Part shown: positions 22,501 to 35,400 of the stretch, piece by piece | Layout of the letters: each line of letters starts with the position of its first letter | How positions within the stretch are numbered: position 1 is the stretch's first letter | Assembly (NCBI GenBank): GCA_907163345.1 | Contig: CAJQUN010000003.1 | Location: 8,474,821-8,538,820, forward strand | DNA from: Haberlea rhodopensis | Lineage: Eukaryota; Streptophyta; Magnoliopsida; Lamiales; Gesneriaceae | DNA: 64,000 bases | Reading direction: 5' to 3' | Program-made: the position numbers and the translations under genes | Notes under the pieces: generated by a model | What the model saw: the letters and a program-made list of their open reading frames with translations, nothing else | What the model was told of the DNA's origin: nothing | The model's database searches: none

Positions 22501-23460
22501 TGTTAAGTAGGCACTTTTGTGACCTCCAGTGTTGACATTATGGTTGTTCATGGGAGTAGATCTATTGTTCTTGACTGCAAAAACAACATTATTTGTCGAA
22601 GTTGAAGAAGAAAGAAGATGATATCCTATAGTTCGTTGGTGTTAGTCTTGAGTTGTTATAGTGAGGGGAAGAGGATCCAGGAGCAAGATTTTACCTCGAA
22701 CATGAGTTAAAGATTCGTTCAATCCCCTAAGAAAAGAAAGCATATTTTCATTTTCAAAATGAGATTGAAGACTTTTGAGTCATAGTCAAAACAAGAATTT
22801 ATTTTTGACCAAACCATCTAGTTTCCTTTGTTTAGTTGAACCATATCTCGTTTTAGATTCATCGATTGACTTGACTGGGATCCTATTTCCAGTCTACTTC
22901 ATTTTACTATTTCAATTTTCTTTAATTTCTTTAGTTAGTATAACTATTACTCTTAGACAAATTCTCTTGTTGACCTCTTATAAATAGATACTTTAAGCTC
23001 TTGTGGTCAACGTATATAATAAACTGTTTACCGGTATGGGTGGGATGAGATGCCACAAGAACAGCTACAATTTGGCCTGTAGTTGCTTAATTCATCCCAT
23101 AGCATCTTTAACTTTGTAAAATAGACGCTGATAGAATCTTGATTTTGAGAAAGATTGAGAAGATCTCGGTGTAATTGGAAAATTCTAGGGCCATTGCTCG
23201 GTTGGAATCGATCACGAAGATCATTCAGTACACCAGTAGCAGAGTCGGAGAAGATAATGCTCGCAGCAACTTCCTTGCTCACAGAATTCAATATCCACGA
23301 TATGACAATATTGTTTATGCGAAGCCAATGCAGAAGAAGGAAAGATCACTACCTTCGGGTTTAGGAAAAGAACCATCGTACAAACATAACTTGTTTTTGA
23401 CGTATAATGCAATGATCATTCCTCTGCCCCATGTAGCAATAATCCTCACCATTCAATGAT
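22501..23460 (-). pseudogene. gag of Copia F, split by a gypsy-like scrap
   Basis: Right to left: N-terminal gag domain (MIIALYVKNKLCLYDGSFPK, about 23415-23355), then SVSKEVAASIIFSDSATGVL and FTKLKMLWDELSNYRP (23290-23070). The gag core resumes near 22740 with FLRGLNESLTHVRGKILL. Between them (about 22770-23060) is foreign-looking sequence reading GKQFIIYVDHKSLKYLF, which resembles a Ty3/gypsy RNase H active-site region. The gag then runs to about 22520 (VFAVKNNRSTPMNN) before the LINE. Confidence 0.72.
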
Positions 23461-23658
23461 TGAGAAACAAGAACCAGCCAGGATTATCAGAATGATAGAG
23501 AAAAAATGGACTCATCAGATCATCAGCGATTGTCGATTGATATGAACTCGTCAGAGGGATGTTCGAAAAAATGATGAATTTGAAAGAAAAAATAAGATCG
23601 AAACAATTCGATCAAGTGCGGAATATAGCGGAATCGCATGAATGATCTACTGAAGCCA

Positions 23659-23880
23659 TATTAGGACAATCAATCGAACAGTAGAATTGAGAGAATGAAG
23701 TTCTCATTCATTTCATTATCAAAAAAACTTGAAAAATACGATGCTGTGAAATGTAAATTTAAATCAGTTAAAAAATGTCTAACTAACCGCTGGCTTAACT
23801 AACTATAACTAATTACATGAGCTGTCATCTTCAGTAACTAACTAATTACATGAGTTGTCATCCTCGAGTTAACTGTAAAA
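23659..23880 (-). repeat. 5' LTR of Copia F
   Basis: 222 bp. Its outer end is 54 bp from the stop codon of the neighbouring ATPase gene, on the same strand. It may therefore lie within the transcribed 3' end of that gene. Confidence 0.82.
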
Positions 23881-23934
23881 CAAACATTTGGTATATGATG
23901 ACTTCTTAAGAAGCAATGGTGTTCATACCGTTGT

Positions 23935-26900
23935 TTAGCTACAAGATTTTTTTATCCCTTGGAAACATGGATGAAAATAACGAACCCCTTCAAGATATAA
24001 AGTTGTTTGCATTTCGATCAAACGTGAAACCTGCACAGAAACCACATCAATAGATTTTCAAATATTCAACACGAAAAACATCCATGCTGTTAAGAAAATA
24101 TATGTGAGGTGAAACAAGAAAAACTCACAGCTCTTCGAAATGCAAACATCTCCTCTTGACCAGATAAAAGGGAAATGATTCCGGAGGGAGCACCCCCTGA
24201 ACTTACACTACCTTTTGCCAAAACATCTCGCCGAAGCTTAGAGCCTTCTGCTTCTGTTTCAAATTGAAAGCTGGAAAAGGAGAATACTAATAATCAAAAT
24301 TACCTCTTAGAAAATCAGATATCTGTACAAAACAGTTAGGGTAACTACGGAAACAAAATGGAAGGTCCCATATAAATTGTTGGATCAAACTCCCGAGGCT
24401 GTAACAAAAGCTACATTACATCCGCTGGTAATATGGTAAATCAAAATTTTTATACTGTGTAACACCCAAAGAATTGCAAGTTAAGCAATTATTGGGTAGA
24501 AAAAAGTGATCCCGTGGCTAAACAATAAAAAAGTGGCACTTAGGTTGCTACATATTGAAAAGCGCTCTATACAAATCATTTGAGGTTAAGCTGAAGTTTG
24601 AACTTAATGTCATTATAAAGTTCCAACAACTTAGTAGTCTTAACATACAACCATTAGTAACTGAGATACTAGCCTCTCTAAGTCGAACAAAGTTCCCTCC
24701 GCAGTTCCCTGAAACAGTTCTTCGATTGAAGTGGCAACAGAACAGTAGAGGCAGCAATGGTGATTGTATAATTCATCCACGAGGGTAATAAATCTCCGAG
24801 CCTGAAAAGGAAAAAAAATTAGCTCATAACAGAAACTACGCCATCAAAAACGACAAAATGGCTGGAAGCATCATACAAAAGATTAACACTAACGATGCAG
24901 TAAATGTGGTAAGTATCTTCAGAAGCAAACTTCTAAATCTTACTAGCAATGATATTATCAGGCATTACAGGAAGATTATAGAGCAGGGTTAGATCAACTT
25001 CAAATTGTAGAGAACCATGGAACCAACATTAGTACAATTCAAAAACAAATAGTGCCTAAACCGTGCCTCAAAGTCTACTCTCTCTATCTAACTGAGATCT
25101 CTTCAACCTGCTTTTTAGAGTAGCCGGAGATCTCTTCAATCTGTTTTTTTGTGGGGGTGGGCATAGTAGCCGGAAAATAGCCTGAGTGAAATTGTCAGAA
25201 GTCTGTAAAACAAAATCTAATGGGGGGTTGGGAGTAAGAAATCTAGACTACTTTAATAAGGCACTTCTGGGTAAATGGGAGTGGGAAATTAATGGGGGTA
25301 TTCGTTGTGGTCAAAGGTACTGAAATCTATGGCAATTAAAACTGGAGTGCATTATTGTCAGGGAGTGAGGGGGGAAGAGGATCACAGTGTGGTTAAAAGA
25401 CATGTTGAAAAGCCTCGATTGCTAGGGTTAGAGACATCCTAGTAGGAAATTTGGGGGGTTGGGTTGAGGGTCTTTGGACATGTAGGTGGGATTAGAAACG
25501 AGAGTTGTTCAAGTTGGAAAATTATCTTTTTGATGTTTTACTAACTTTTATTGACAGGACAGCTCTAGTTCAAGAAAAGGAGGATAGCTAAGAATGGCGT
25601 CATGATACAACCAAAAGTTACTCTGTGCGATCGGCTTATGATCTGTTTCAAGAGGAATAGATTCAAGAAGGAGATTCTAAGTCGGCCTATGATATCATTT
25701 GGAATACTTTTGCTCCTAACAAGGTCGGTGCTTTCGCCTTGCGGATGATAAAAGACAGGTTCTCGACGAAGCAGAATTTGCGCAGATGTGTTATTAGATC
25801 GTGACCAATTTCAGATTTTTGCGATCTGTGTCCAGCAGAGGAGGAATCAACTGAGCATCTAATATTTCCTTGCACGTAGTCATGCGCTTTATGTATGAAA
25901 TGTTATGAGTGGTTAGAGATTAATCTAGTGGTTCACTTCGATCCAATTGGACATTTACTACAACACAAAGGTCTTTGGTGTAGAGAAAGGGTGGGAATAA
26001 TGGATAACTATATGGAAAGCAATAATTTGGACAATATGATTAGAAAGAAACAAAATAACTTTCGGAGTCCCTCAGGAGCTAAAAGACAATTTGTTAGATT
26101 TAATCAAATATAGATCTTGGTTTTGGATTAAAAATAGAAGCAATGTCAATTTTCCATATGCATTCTCGGATTGGTTGAGAGAACTTAGGGGCTGTTTATT
26201 AGAACTTTAATTAAGGGAATACTATTTGTAACTTTTAGAGTCTTATTATAATATAATAAGCATTTGTGTGATAAAAAAAGTTATATCAAGAAACTATTTG
26301 ATATTAGGATGAGATACAGTGATATACACATAACGGATCTAGGTTTCTGATGTTAACAAGATGCGAAAAACAATGTTACCTTATCTCGAATACGCATACT
26401 CATAACAGGAATGTCTGATATGAAGACTGTGTGATACGTTTTGGCAATGGCAATATAATCAGCTGCTCCAACCTGCAGGCATAAAATTTAGTCCCAAGAA
26501 AATAAATCAATGGCTAATGGATGACAATGTCAAGCAACATAGATGTACTTTAAAAAGACCATGAAAATACGGCTGATTGCAGTGATAGAAGCCCGTCAAC
26601 TTTCAAAAAATTTAGATTTAGTTTTAACACAGCGAATCAAAAAATTTAGATTTAGCAGAATCAATTCAGTTGATTAAGGTCAAATCATGGATTCTCTTTC
26701 TTCATTTTAACACAGCGAGCAAAGCTAAAGCAATCGGAAAGATATAACACTTTTTCCCTTTCATTTTAGGCATGAAGTTGAGATGGAAGTAGCCATATTA
26801 CATTGGTTGCATTGCCAGTAGGTCGAATTTCAATTCAATATCCTTGAGTCCTCCCAAAATGAAAGGTGAAATAACGCAATCAGGGATGTGACTAAACGGG

Positions 26901-29410
26901 CAACAAGAATAGGAATTTTTAAAAAACAATAAATAGTAAAAAAACCTTTTGTGATGTAAAGAAAAAATTATAAAAAATATTTGTCTATAGAAAAGGACAT
27001 ACTGGACGACCACATAGAAATTCAAAACTGAAACGTGCCACCCCATTGCAGCTTTCAGGGACTTCCAAAGTTCTGATAACAATTAATAAGTGAGAAGAAA
27101 TAATCACAACCAAAAGCCCAATAATTCTTCAAAGTTGGCAATTTTAAAGTTGAAGTACCTTCCAAACATCACTGGAAGAGTTTGAGAAGTGACCTTCCCT
27201 CCCAACCGTCCCGTGATCATGCTCCATGTACGTTCATACTCACTTTTTTTAATGCTATTAAGAGGCCAAAAGTAATGATCCTGTAGATCCATTAAACAAA
27301 ATTCTAGATTGAGGAGAAACGCAACTTCAACAATTGATGTCCCTAGCACTCAACTTTGGAATGCTAGGGCAACGGAGTGTGAAAAAGGAAAACTGAAAAC
27401 AAGGAAAACCAATGAATTGATATTGACATGGACAAACGAACATCAACAAGATTCATAGAATTTGGAAACAATGTAGAATCGGTGGAATTATCACTGAGTA
27501 AAAAAAGAGAGTTCGATGCAAGCTGAATGGAGATAGGTCTAATACACATTCTAGAAGCATTTAAGGAGTACATCCTTAAAGGACAACAACAGAGGAAAGA
27601 TAAAGTTTCAGCAACCAGCAAATGACAATGAGATGATGAAGATGATAGCAAGTGCTTATTTGTTGTTCATTCAATGATAAACTTCTTAACTTGCCATCCA
27701 CCCTTATCGTGGTACTTTAAAGAATATCTGCTTTATGAGAAAAAGGTAGTAAGCTGTCAAACATTCGGTTTAATTGTCAATAAGGACGAACAGATACAGA
27801 TAGCAAGCTAATATTCGTGGATCAACTTTACATATGTGAATGCACCCATCAACATTTGCACCCTAAAAAAAAGGTTCTTGCCTGATTAATTGATCTTTGT
27901 CCTATCTGACGTCGGTAATCAATATCACTTCCAATAACAACATTTTCACAGTGCTCCTCCAATCTGGCCACAAATTCCATGAATATATCCCTATGCATGC
28001 CATCCTGAAAGAAAAGGAGGAATCGTGGATGAATATATATGCAACCACTAGAGAGGGAATAATTCATGAACGAAAAAGGAGCTTTTTCCTGAAAGATTTA
28101 ACATGCAAAGAACCTGATTTAAATCCCTTGGTGCACGATTACTGGTTGCCACAAGAACGGTTCCTTTATTCAATAATCTACTTAAAATTCCCGATAAAGC
28201 CACAATAGCAAATCCATCAACTGTCTACAATAGAAAACCAAGATATATTGTCTTTTAGCTTAAAAAAAGACCATCGACTTGGTAAAGAATAATCATAAAG
28301 AACAAAAATACAGAAGAACAGACAAGAAAACCATATGCGTTCTAAAATGGGCCGGATTAATCAAAAGCCAAAAATACGCATTGCATGTGGGGAGGGAAGG
28401 GAATAAAAGGACTTTATTCATCGAGTTATAATTTTGTTAGTTGGTTACTAGTACTAGCTAGGGAATTACAGAGGATTTCCTATGGGTATTTTGTGTGCAC
28501 TTTGATATTAAATCAACAATCATATTTGCAGAATTTGTTGTTCTTGTTTTATATTCGATCTTAGCTCAGGTGTAGTCTGTATCATGGTCACTAATATTCA
28601 TTATTATTTGGTTGACATGGTGACAGAAGCACAGGCATAAAAATTCAGTAAACATACTAGAAACAGACAGGTCAGCATAACATCAGGGCTCCTATTGGCC
28701 ATGCATCACATATGTATTTAAATATGTTTTCTCTCTCGTAGCAAAAGCAGTACATGTTAAAATAAGATGTATTTCATGGTCACTATGAAGTTGAGATCGT
28801 GTAAGACAAAACCTTACATTCAAATTATTAAATTCAACGTGGAATAAAATAAATAAATATACAGAAAAAAATCAAAAGTCAAACCTGTATTTCATCAAAA
28901 CAAAGAACACTCGCTCCTCCTTGATGTCCTTGTCCATTAACAAGGAACTTATCAGCCACAGCTGGAAGAATATTTTTTATCTTCGTCTCATGTTTATATC
29001 TTTCTTCTTCTACCAACCATTCTTTAATTTTGGTTTCAAATGGAAGATTAATAACCCATTGAGAAATGCTAGATTGAACAGATTTTTCTGTTTCTTGACT
29101 CTTCCATACTTTATGCATGAGGTCATGTACTTTAAGCATAGCCTGACATAACAAATTACATAATTTTAAAAGTTATTATAAGCGATAACATTGAAATGAA
29201 GATGTATTTTAAAATAAGCTTGATGTCTCTGAAAGGACTCACATTCATCACATAAGTTTTGCTTATAAACTTATGTTTATTCTGTTTCACCATGAAGCCC
29301 AAGATAAGCAGGGAAATGGCATTACACACTTAGACACTACCAGAGCAGGAATTATCAGCGTTCGAAATCTCCGACATCGAAAAAACTAAAATGAATTTAG
29401 TTTGTATAGA

Positions 29411-29471
<61 letters not shown>

Positions 29472-32400
29472 CAAATATTGTACTTTGGCGAATCCAGGAA
29501 CAAGGAAAAATCTACGATATGCCCATATTAAATCCTTTCAATGGTCTTAAAGATAGATAATTTGAAGAAAAATTAATATAATTAAAACTTTTTACTAACC
29601 GGGAAAGTCATTTCAAAAAATGCGTAGACTGATTAATGTCCAATAAAATGGTTTCATGCATACGAAGGGAAGGTTAGTTCTTTCAATCAAAGAAAGGATG
29701 ATACTAACTATTTGTCACCTCTTGTACCATATCACATACTAAATTGTGTTTTCTATATGCTGGTGTAAGCGCAATACAGAAAGTGCAAGCAAGCACTTGC
29801 CTCATGAAAGTGAAATCTTTTTCGATGTTGAACAATTCCTTCTGTGGCACGGTAGAACATATCCATGAGCATTGTCTTCCCTATGTAAAGGACATTGATT
29901 TAGTTTCATAATGACGAGTGTCTCAAGGATATTAGATATATATGTTAATATTGATTTGGTATAATATTATTTGATATATATTGTAATTGGCAGATATGCC
30001 AGATTCTAAGAGATTCTTAGGCGTATTCTTCGTTTTGTAATCTTATTATATATAATGGAATGCACCCTCTAAAGAAAGGGTATTGAGTCTGGTTTGCAGA
30101 TTCAGATTTGACATGGTATTAGAGCCATGAAAATAAAATTTTGTAGGGTTTTCAGGCTGCGATCGGGCTTCTACCCCAAGCCTTCAACGCCTTCTTCGTA
30201 GATGGCAGCAGCGACGTTGGGGCAGAAGGCTTTCCATTTTCACGATTTTATTTCTGGGCTGGTTTCACGAATTTTTTTTATTGGTTTCGCGCACTGGGTG
30301 TCTTCTTCATCTTTTCTTCTGGGGCGGATTCTTAGTTTTGTGGATTCTGCTCGATTTGGGGACCTTGGTGACCACATCTCTTCTGATTTGTGTGTGGTGA
30401 TCGGTACTTTTGCTGCGGACTTTGCAGCGTCCTTGCACGGTTGTAGTATGTTTGAGTCCGGTTGTAGAGCGTTTCCCTTTTACCGTGGTGCAAGATGTAT
30501 TTTGCACAAGTGTTTGCGGCGGCCTTGCACGGTTATAGTGTATTTCACTTTTGTCGCGGTGCAAGGCTATTTTGCGCAAGTGTTTACGATGGATTTACCC
30601 GATTGGGGTGTTGATTTTTTTAAGGCAGGTTATTTGGATTGACAAATTGATACTTGTTTTATCGGCCAACATCAATTTGAGGGGGGGTGTCAAGTATATT
30701 AGATATATGTGTTATATTTGATTTGACATAGATGTTAATTAATAGATTTGGTAGATTCTTAGGAATTCTTAGGCATATTTTTCGTTTTGTAATGTTACTC
30801 TATATAATGGAATGCACCATCTAAAGGAAGGGTATTGGGTTTAGTATTATGATTCCGATTTATTGACAGAGTGAGCAAAAAAATCTATACTTAAAAGAAT
30901 CTACAGGAAAATGCAAGGACTATGCAAGCATTATGCTTATTCAATAGTTGAGGATTGAGATAGAAAGGAAGTTAAGAGACCATTAAGCGAACTCAATTTA
31001 GAAAAAAGTACATAACATATATAAGGGCAATAGATGAGATTGAGAAAGATGCAGCGAACCACTTCCAACATTTCCAAATATGTACAGTCCTTTTGGGGCA
31101 GGAGGAGCAGTGGGGCGCTGTCCAACCAATGAATCTAATCTCTTTTCTCTGTTTAGATAGGATACCCATTTCCCTACGCCAGGTTGAACATTATCAGGTT
31201 TTCTGTTGAGTCAACACACACTTCATTAAGACATGAACAAATGAGAGGGGCAGGCAAAGAAAGAGGCAATAAATTCTAAAGAATTTAAACTATGACAAAT
31301 TAGTACGAATGAATTCATACTACAGCCTAGTCACCCATCCATGAAGCCACTCAATTCTAGCAAAATAATTACGAACACTTGATTTTTAACCTTGGATGTA
31401 TGATGATGAAGTGAATATATAGATATCGCAACCTTTTACATCAGATAATTTCACATTGGCCCTGATCCAAAGCATTCTGCAACCATTAACCAAGTCTTGC
31501 TTCAGTATTTTAAATTTTTACTGAAGCAACGATGCATGAAGAATTTGATTGTAACTAGAGCCGAAACATCTAGTGGGGATTTCTTGTCACAAGGAACAGA
31601 AAGGGAGGTTATTATCTTTATAGGACCAAAGAACTACAGAACAAAAACCAGAAACTTGGATAATGAAAGACATTCTGAAAATTAGTCTGGATATTGATAA
31701 AAGTTAAGTTCTTATTCATTCAAATGAAGTTTGTTTTTGTCCTCTGTTTGACTAGATATCTCAGCGTACACCAGTCCAAAGAAAATCAACATAATATCTA
31801 TAATATATGCATGCTGGGAAACGTGTAAGATTGTCAATCTACAAGTACAACATTTTGTTACTACAAAAATAATCCCCATGCATGTGAGTTGTAGCATGCA
31901 CAGAGGCAAGCAGCACACAATCACAACAACATCGTATTATCACATCAGCCACCTCACCGTGACATCCACATCTGGAAATAATTGCGATGCTTTTTCACAG
32001 ATGTTATAGCACCTCCTTGTTGTTTCGCTTCCGCTTCCTCTATCAAAAGCTTACGTCGAGCATTTTCCCGGTCCTCTTCCCATTTCGCGAGGTTTGCCTA
32101 TGAAAAATGCAAGGACAGAAAAATAAGAAATCACGGGCGGCTACATTAATATGGGATTTACGCAATGCATCATCTTAGGGAAAAGTCCTACATGGAATTC
32201 TTCCATTTCTTTCTCGTATTGGTTCAACCTTCCAAGTAAATTATCAAGTTCAAAAGCAACCTTTTCCTGATAAGGATTATGTTGCAACTTCCCTTGATTA
32301 ACTAGACTCTTATAATGAACAAGAGGACCTGCAACAATAGTGTAAATAAACCGTAAGGATAATTCATACACAAAATTTACGTAAGTAAACTACATCGTGC

Positions 32401-35400
32401 AGGATACCTAAGACTTGGAACACCTAAATTCAGGAATTTGTGAAAACTCCATCGGGTTGTGGATGGGAACAATTTTTTCTGGCGCCAAGTCTCATATCTT
32501 TTCGATAAAACATTGAGGGAAACAACAGTAACATAAGAAAATCAATCAAATCACTTGATAACATGAAGCTTGTAAAAACTAATATGATAAACTAGATTTT
32601 TGTTATTCATATTTTGTTGGTGATTTACAGGGTATAAATAGAGTTTGAAACCCAATCAGAATCCCTAGCAATCTGCCTATATAATCCTAAGATTTGTACA
32701 ATCTTTTATCTAAGAAAAAAAATCTATCTTTTACAAAATTGTTGATAATCTCAACACTCCCCCTCAAGTTGGTACATAGATATCTCTCATGCCCAACTTG
32801 TCTAAGAACTTTGAGAACACCTGATTGGATACCCCTTTGGTAAGGATATCAGCTATCTGCCGACCGAATATTTGGTAACTCCACAATTTTTCATCAAGTA
32901 TCTCCTTAATGAAGAACCTATCAACCTCAACATGTTTCGTACGATCATGTTGAACTGGATTATGAGCTCTATCATATGTTGCTTTGTTGTCGCAGTAGAG
33001 TTGAGTTGAATTGGTTACTTTAGGGGAGAGCCTAGGTCCTGTGAGAGAAATTTCAACCACAGTGTTTCACAAATTCCTAAGGCCATTCCTCTGTACTCAG
33101 CTTCTGCACTAGATCTTGCAACAATATTCTGTTCCTTGCTCCCCCATGTTACTAAGTTCCCACCTACAAAAGTAATTTCCCGAAGTGGATCGCCTATGTC
33201 AACTGCTTCGGCCCAGTCAGCATCGTTATAGACCTCGATGTTTTGATTGTTTGTGTTTTTAGAGAACAAAATTCTCTTTCCAAGAGCAGACTTTAGATAC
33301 CTCAAAATACGCATGACTACATTCATATGTTGTTAACCGGAATTGTGCATGAACTGACTAACAATACTTAGTGCATATGCGAGATCTGGTCTTGTGTGAG
33401 CTAAGTACATTAGTCTTCCAACGAGTCTTTGGTATCTCCCCCTATCTACCGATACCTGACTTGTTTCAATACATAATTTCAGACCCTCTTCCACTGGAGT
33501 AATAGCTGGTTGACAGGCAGACATACCAGTTTCATGAAGTAAGTCTACAACATACTTTCTTTGAGATAGGAAGATTTCTTTATTTGATCGGGATACTTCA
33601 TGCCCAGGAAGTATTTAAGGGGCCCAAGTCTTTCATTTCAAATTCCTTTGACAAGTACTTCTTCAAAGCATTCGTTTCTTCTAGATCGTTGCATGTGACG
33701 ATCATGTCATCCACGTATACAATGAGTGCAGTTATTTTCTTCTTTAAAAATAATGTATGATCCGAATTGCTTTGTTTGCAACCAAAGGTTGTCAGAGATT
33801 TGGTGAATCGTCCAAACCATGCTCTAGGGGACTGTTTTAATCCATATAAAGATTTTTTCAACTTGCACACCTTTTGTTTTTGTCTTTCTGTTACCATTCA
33901 CCCTAGTGGGAGATCCATGTAGACTTCTTCAGAGAGTTCACCATGTAAGAATCCATTCTTTCACATCAAACTGTTGTAACGACCAAGTATAATAAGACTT
34001 GGACTGTGTTGATTTTGGCTACAGGTGCAAACGTCTCAGTGTAGTCAATTCCATAAGTTTGAGTGTATCATTTTGCCACCAATCTCGCTTTAAAACGTTC
34101 GATCATACCATCAGCTTTGTATTTCACAGTAAAGATCCATCAACAACCAACTAGTTTTTTTTTCCGTAGGACGATCAACAAGTTCCCAAGTTTGGTTCTT
34201 CTGCAAGGAGGTCATTTCTTCATTCATCGCAGCTTTCCATCTTGGGTCAGTTAAAGCTTCCTGCACACTGTTAGGTATAGATACATTAGATAATTTGTTT
34301 GTGACAAGCGATGTGTAGACATATAATGATTCATGGGATATCGTACTTTGCTAGACAACTGAGGTTCATATGTAGGTTTTGGAATACCTTTGGTAAGGCG
34401 TTGTGGTAACTGTCTCCTGGTCGACTTAAGACCCATATAAGGAATATCCTGTGACAAAGATTGGTTTGGTGTATCAATTGGGAGTGACTTAGACTCGGTT
34501 TCAGACGTTTCATGGCTTCGTGAGTGCTCATTCTCTTTTTGATCCCATTTTCTACACTGGTTGTGTCGTTGCAAAGGGTATCACTATTTAAATCCACGGT
34601 TTGACTACTAAGATCCAAATCACTTACATTTTGATAGGATATCTCCACAATATCTTTCTCAAGGTTGTGTATAAGAGTTTGAATTTCCTCATGATACTCC
34701 CCCTGAAAGTCAGACTTGGAGAAATACATAGTATCTTCATAAATGACAATATCCATAATGATAAACATGCGTTTACTAGGGGGATGATAACACATGTATC
34801 CTTTTTGATGAATAGCATAGCCAACAAAGACACATTTCAGGGCTCGAGGCACTAACTTATGGCGTTTGTGTTTGGGGATATAAACATAGGCCACACCATT
34901 CTGTTGAGGTGTATCTGGACAGCTGGTTTGATGAATAGAGCCATGAGAGTCCAAAAATTTCTGAAGTTCAGAACTATTGTATTCTCCTCCATTGTCACTT
35001 TGTAAAACTTGTATCCGGGCATTGTACTGTGTATGAATTGTATCATAAAACTTCTGAAACAACAAGTTAACCTCGGATTTGGGTTTCATCAAGCATATCC
35101 AAGTCATACGAGTACAATCATCTATAAATGTAACAAACCAATGTGATCCCAATGTAGGAACCTTGGAATGCCCCCAAACATCAGAGTGAATAATCATAAA
35201 AAGAACATAACTTTTATTTAAACTGGCTCTTTGAAAGTTCACACACATCACATTTGAAATTAAAAATATCCAAATTCTTAAACAAATTAGGAAACAACTT
35301 TTCAAATAGCCAAATGATGCATGTCCCAAACGTCCAGAGCAATATCTCTGCTTTCTTCTTTGTTGAACTAGTTCTCTACTACTGAAACCTGATATAATTT

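Larger units (their letters stand above)
18303..23880 (-). mobile_element. Copia LTR retrotransposon F, minus strand
   Basis: LTRs at 18303-18545 and 23659-23880 start TATTAG and end CTGTAAAA on the plus strand. The flanks CAAAT (18298-18302) and CAAAC (23881-23885) match at four of five bases. The minus-strand primer-binding site TGGCTTCAG abuts the right LTR at about 23650-23658, and a purine tract (TTGAGTGAGAG on the minus strand) abuts the left LTR. Right to left it holds gag, a zinc knuckle, a broken protease, the pre-integrase domain, RT and RNase H. The integrase core is missing. A truncated LINE and a small gypsy-like scrap were inserted later. It lies 54 bp past the stop codon of the AFG1-type gene. 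Confidence 0.85.

Noticed and set aside
30202..30642. A 146-codon open frame inside element H
   Set aside because: Low-complexity, Phe-rich composition, no domain, and located in the non-coding interior of a mini LTR element. Likely chance.
32410..32520. Possible extra N-terminal exon of the ATPase gene (frame reading FPSTTRWSFHKFLNLG)
   Set aside because: It has no in-frame start codon and needs a less likely donor. Joining 38147-38258 directly to 32328 gives consistent phase and normal GT-AG borders.
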